Below, one piece after another: positions 61,014 to 64,000 of a stretch of 64,000 bases of DNA. Source of the DNA: Lactococcus garvieae (GTDB lineage Bacteria > Bacillota > Bacilli > Lactobacillales > Streptococcaceae). Made by a program: the position numbers and the translations under genes. Below the pieces are notes generated by a model. The model was not told the origin of the DNA, searched no databases, and saw only the letters and a program-made list of their open reading frames with translations. How positions within the stretch are numbered: the first letter of the stretch is position 1; each line of letters opens with the position of its first letter. The stretch is from NCBI RefSeq assembly GCF_016027715.1, contig NZ_CP065691.1, positions 434,001 through 498,000 of the forward strand, given 5' to 3'.

Positions 61014-62312
61014 TTAAATATTTGTGCGAATTAAGTGCATAAATTCAGGATTATCAAGCATAACTTTTGGAAAATAAAAGCGACTGTTCCCGTGTATTGT
61101 TCCAGCAAGACTAGCCACAATGGGAGAAACTTCAGAAAGTTCGGTTAAGCCCCCATCTTTCTTCAAAATCTCAATCTGTGTCCGTGGTTTATTGGAATTT
61201 GGACGATAAAAATCATAAGGCAAATCAAAGTTACTATGTGTACCAGTGAAGTATTGAGAATCAAATCCTGCCTTATCAACCAATGCCCTGAGCTTATCCA
61301 GAAGTGAAGCATCTGAACTGAACAAATCCAGCTGTTGCTCTTGTCCCTGATTGAACTCTACTGATTTGAGCAAATGACGATTAATATACATACAGGCAAG
61401 TTCAGATAAAATCTTATCTTCGTGCGACATCCAAGCCTGAAAATAAGTATTCATGACACCATCATCTAGTGAAAGATAGTGATGTAAGTTTTGCTTGTTT
61501 TCAAAGAAAGGCACCAGGCATGGACTTGTTCGAGCAAAATATTCTTGCTCAGTTTGATATAAGATTTTTGCTCTCTTCAGTAGGTTTTGTAGGATAACTT
61601 CCATAGAGCGACTGGCAGGATGGAAATAAACTTGCATATACATTTGATAGCGACTAACAATATAATCCTCGACCGCGTGCATACCCGAAACTCTGAAGAC
61701 AATTCCTTTTTTATCGGGGGCAATGACACGTAAAATTCTTGTCAAATCAAACTGCCCATAAACAGCACCAGTATAGTAAGCATCACGCAGTAGATAGTCC
61801 ATACGGTCGGCATCAATCTGACTTGAAATAAGCTGTACAACTTGTGGATTAGGATAGTCGTGTGAAATGACTGATGCGACCTGTGCGGGAAAGTTTGGGC
61901 TAACACGACGCAATACCGCATTAATCTCGGTTTCTGGTGAAGTAATAATTTCACGTGTCATAGCTTCATGATCTGTTCCAAAAAGCCCTTCAAAGGTATG
62001 AGAATAAGCCCCATGCCCAACGTCATGCAATAAAGCAGCACATTGGGTGACTAAGTTTTCTTCTGGGTTCCAGATTTCGGGATAGCTTTTGGTGAACCAT
62101 TCAGTGATGGTTTTAGCGATATGATAGACGCCCATACAATGAGAAAAACGACTATGCTCTGCACCATGAAAGGTATAAGAAGAAGTTCCAAGTTGTTTGA
62201 TACGACGAAGCCGTTGAAATTCGGCAGTGTTAATTAAATCATAGATTGTTTGATTTTCGACATGTATATAGTCATGGACGGGGTCGCGAAAGACTTTTTC
62301 GAGATGTGCCAT
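61014..62312 (-). CDS. HD-domain phosphohydrolase (YwfO-like)
   Basis: The 432-residue protein has the HD metal site: FHGAEHSRFSHCMGVYH, then ALLHDVGHGAYSHTFE and a later Asp in SSQIDADRMDYLLRDAYYTG. It resembles dGTPase-like/YwfO nucleotide hydrolases; the substrate is unknown. The ATG at 62312 follows aaaggagg; an in-frame upstream ATG adds seven residues in front of the site. Confidence 0.92.
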   Translation of the reverse strand: MAHLEKVFRDPVHDYIHVENQTIYDLINTAEFQRLRRIKQLGTSSYTFHGAEHSRFSHCMGVYHIAKTITEWFTKSYPEIWNPEENLVTQCAALLHDVGHGAYSHTFEGLFGTDHEAMTREIITSPETEINAVLRRVSPNFPAQVASVISHDYPNPQVVQLISSQIDADRMDYLLRDAYYTGAVYGQFDLTRILRVIAPDKKGIVFRVSGMHAVEDYIVSRYQMYMQVYFHPASRSMEVILQNLLKRAKILYQTEQEYFARTSPCLVPFFENKQNLHHYLSLDDGVMNTYFQAWMSHEDKILSELACMYINRHLLKSVEFNQGQEQQLDLFSSDASLLDKLRALVDKAGFDSQYFTGTHSNFDLPYDFYRPNSNKPRTQIEILKKDGGLTELSEVSPIVASLAGTIHGNSRFYFPKVMLDNPEFMHLIRTNI

Positions 62313-62488
62313 AAAACCTCCTTTGCATGACAAGAGTAAGTGAGTTTAAAACTAAAATTGCCAATAATTACCAACGAGCGCAGGCAATTACTTTATGACA
62401 ACTCTTGCATTGCTGCAATATAATTATAACTGAAATTAGAGTAAATTGCCATTTTACTAATAGTAGAACTTGTAGTAAAATAAAAATT

Positions 62489-62866
62489 ATGAAAATTATT
62501 ATTAGGAATCGTATTGTCATTGATGGACAAGAAGAATTTATTCGAGAAACATTTGAAGGTGATGTAAAAAAATTAGGAAATAAAATTGCTTTGTACTACA
62601 AAAATGCAGAGGAAGAAAAAGTCCTTATAAAGTTTGATGAAACGGAGTTGAGCATGACACGTTATGCTGAAAAGCCAGTAGTTATGCGTTTTCACAAGGA
62701 GTTACCTACACATACGCTCTATGAAGGATTAGGGCGTTTAGAAATTTTGACAGATGGTTTACAGATGGATGAAGAATTAAAACACGTGAAGTTAAAATAC
62801 CGCTTAGCTCAAAATGATATACCTATAGGTGAATATCGCATGAGAATTGATTGGAAAAAGAATTAA
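62489..62866 (+). CDS. DUF1934 (YwiB-like) protein
   Basis: The 125-residue protein fits the small beta-barrel DUF1934 family, with RNRIVIDGQEEFIRETFEG at the start and a YRLAQNDIPIGEYRMRI end. YwiB-like genes often lie near rpoE or argS; the role is unknown. I chose ATG 62489; a longer frame from 62405 lacks a site. No ribosome binding site is visible, but TAAAAT lies about seven bases before the ATG, as in leaderless mRNAs. It is followed by a membrane protein gene two bases later. Confidence 0.75.
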   Translation: MKIIIRNRIVIDGQEEFIRETFEGDVKKLGNKIALYYKNAEEEKVLIKFDETELSMTRYAEKPVVMRFHKELPTHTLYEGLGRLEILTDGLQMDEELKHVKLKYRLAQNDIPIGEYRMRIDWKKN

Positions 62867-62868
62867 AA

Positions 62869-64000
62869 ATGAAAAAAATATTTCTCCCGAAGGAGCTCTA
62901 TGACCAGCTGGATTTATCAGATGAACAAGAAATTGAGGTCGTTGAAAATAATAGGAATAGTTTTACGATACGGGCTAAAACTCCTACTCGAAAAGAAGAT
63001 GCTGCCCGCGTCTTCTTGATACCGACAGCTATCAGTACCTTTCTTTTCTTTATTGCCAGCCAAGTTATGAAGTTAAATCAAATTCATCTCTCGGGTACCG
63101 CTTCAATCTCTACTGGGGTTTTGGTTATTGCGAACGTGGTAGCGATGACTTCCTTTATTATTGCCTTTATCAAAAAGCGCAAAGAACTTTATCATACAAT
63201 GCGACCAAGAGTTTATTGGAGAACATTTCCATCCGTTATCCTTTCTGTCTTTATTATTGTAACTTTAGCGCTGGTTGCTCTTTTTTGGTTTTTGAATCAG
63301 CTATTTTATGGCTTAAGTTTTGATGTTTTTACTTCAATGCTGATTTTTGCTATTTTCTCGGCGATTTTGAATTACTTGCTCATCTTTACTGTCGATACTT
63401 TTTCTATTCAGATGATGATTAATATGTTAATTATGGTTTCCGTCGGTGGACTTGTAGCGAGTATGGCAGCCAATAATAACCAATATTGGTGGCAAAAGAA
63501 CTTTAGTCTACTCGGAACAAGTGAATCAAACACCAGCCTGCAATTTAACATGACTTTAGTAGTGTCGGCCGCCTTGATGATTGCTCTGTTTGACTATATC
63601 TTTGTTTCTATTCGTGAAAAACTAGGCCACCGAATTCGTTTCATGATCTTACAAATTTTGTTGACTTTGTGTGCAGTGTCCATTGCTTTGGTAGGGCTAA
63701 TCCCTAATAATGGTACGGGTTTGGCACATGTTATGCACGATGTAGCAGCACAGCTGATAGTTCTATTTATGAGTTTATCAATTTTAGGTATACGTTGGTT
63801 TTTGCCAGATTTAGATAAAAACCTGTACCGTGTATCTTATGGGCTTGCCGCCTTGATTATCTTTGGCTATTTTTTATGGCATCCTCTGTATTACCTTAAC
63901 TTAACGGCATTTGAGATTCTTTCATTTAGTTTGTCATTTGCTTGGATTATGCTTCTGATAAATACTCTTGTACGTATACTGTTCAACCCCCGTGTTGTTT
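62869..64000 (+). CDS. DUF998-like integral membrane protein, partial (cut by window end)
   Basis: The ORF opens at ATG 62869, two bases after the DUF1934 stop, and stays open to the window end (377 codons visible). The first 45 residues are cytoplasmic and charged. After that come many membrane helices with polar loops, including LIPTAISTFLFFIASQVMKL, a conserved GLIPNNGTGLAHVMHDVAAQ segment and HPLYYLNLTAFEILSFSLSF. This fits DUF998-type membrane proteins. The function is unknown. It is almost certainly co-transcribed with the DUF1934 gene. Confidence 0.7.
   Translation, partial: MKKIFLPKELYDQLDLSDEQEIEVVENNRNSFTIRAKTPTRKEDAARVFLIPTAISTFLFFIASQVMKLNQIHLSGTASISTGVLVIANVVAMTSFIIAFIKKRKELYHTMRPRVYWRTFPSVILSVFIIVTLALVALFWFLNQLFYGLSFDVFTSMLIFAIFSAILNYLLIFTVDTFSIQMMINMLIMVSVGGLVASMAANNNQYWWQKNFSLLGTSESNTSLQFNMTLVVSAALMIALFDYIFVSIREKLGHRIRFMILQILLTLCAVSIALVGLIPNNGTGLAHVMHDVAAQLIVLFMSLSILGIRWFLPDLDKNLYRVSYGLAALIIFGYFLWHPLYYLNLTAFEILSFSLSFAWIMLLINTLVRILFNPRVV

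Overview
The window looks like a chromosome segment from a low-GC Gram-positive coccus of the Lactococcus garvieae group (L. garvieae, L. petauri or L. formosensis). The reasons are the lactococcal/streptococcal style of the housekeeping genes (secG, rnr, trxB next to a DUF4059 gene, rapZ-yvcK-whiA, fhs, deoB-punA-deoD) and an Lsa-type ABC-F gene at 46380-47873 that best fits lsa(D), the L. garvieae lincosamide/streptogramin A/pleuromutilin resistance determinant. The species call is an inference from recognised protein families, not from a database search.

Layout. 1-6.6 kb is an accessory, decaying region: a shrunken tRNA-like element, the tail of a phage endolysin gene with an in-frame stop, a small lipoprotein, a potassium channel, a Y-family translesion polymerase with its YolD-like partner, and two YxeA-type paralogues, one with an apparent frameshift in a poly-A run. 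6.7-13.2 kb holds a membrane protein, a MarR-controlled drug exporter operon, a niacin-type ECF S component, an RpiR regulator and a second MFS transporter with a cre-like site. 13.3-18.5 kb is nucleoside salvage (deoB, punA, deoD) and one-carbon metabolism (fhs). 18.7-22.5 kb is a polar amino acid ABC transporter followed by a DUF4059 gene and trxB.

22.9-24.8 kb is the most unusual part. A consensus promoter fires into about 19 copies of the pentamer CAGCA, followed by GC-rich hairpins and a GC-rich gene for a large exported protein with a SipW-type N-terminus and a DUF6273-like C-terminus. It resembles a phase-variable surface-protein cassette inserted upstream of secG.

25-32.4 kb carries a candidate small RNA, a quinone-detoxification-like operon (serine hydrolase plus ring-cleaving dioxygenase) behind a perfect 21-bp inverted repeat, a two-component system, a secreted DUF4822 protein and a lipoprotein. 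32.5-42.2 kb holds an APC permease, a Nudix hydrolase, rnr with a structured leader, an isochorismatase-family hydrolase, a zinc-binding AdcA/ZinT lipoprotein behind two AdcR/ZitR-like boxes, a Ser/Thr-rich lipoprotein and small membrane proteins. 42.3-44.1 kb is a LacI regulator plus HAD phosphatase pair.

44.2-48.1 kb contains three leader-type regulators in a row. The first is a 15-codon leader ORF rich in Phe/Tyr/Trp followed by a terminator ahead of an amino acid permease. The second is a two-hairpin attenuator with leader ORFs and an extra 53-aa ORF ahead of lsa(D). The third is a short promoter-to-terminator unit encoding a nine-residue peptide. From 48.2 kb onward lie cls, rapZ-yvcK-whiA, a TetR-regulated ABC-2 exporter, a DUF402 nucleotide phosphatase, a metallophosphoesterase, small conserved genes, trhO, a Cof-type phosphatase, an HD-domain hydrolase, a DUF1934 gene and a DUF998-like membrane protein cut by the window end. 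No complete prophage, insertion sequence, CRISPR array or rRNA was found.
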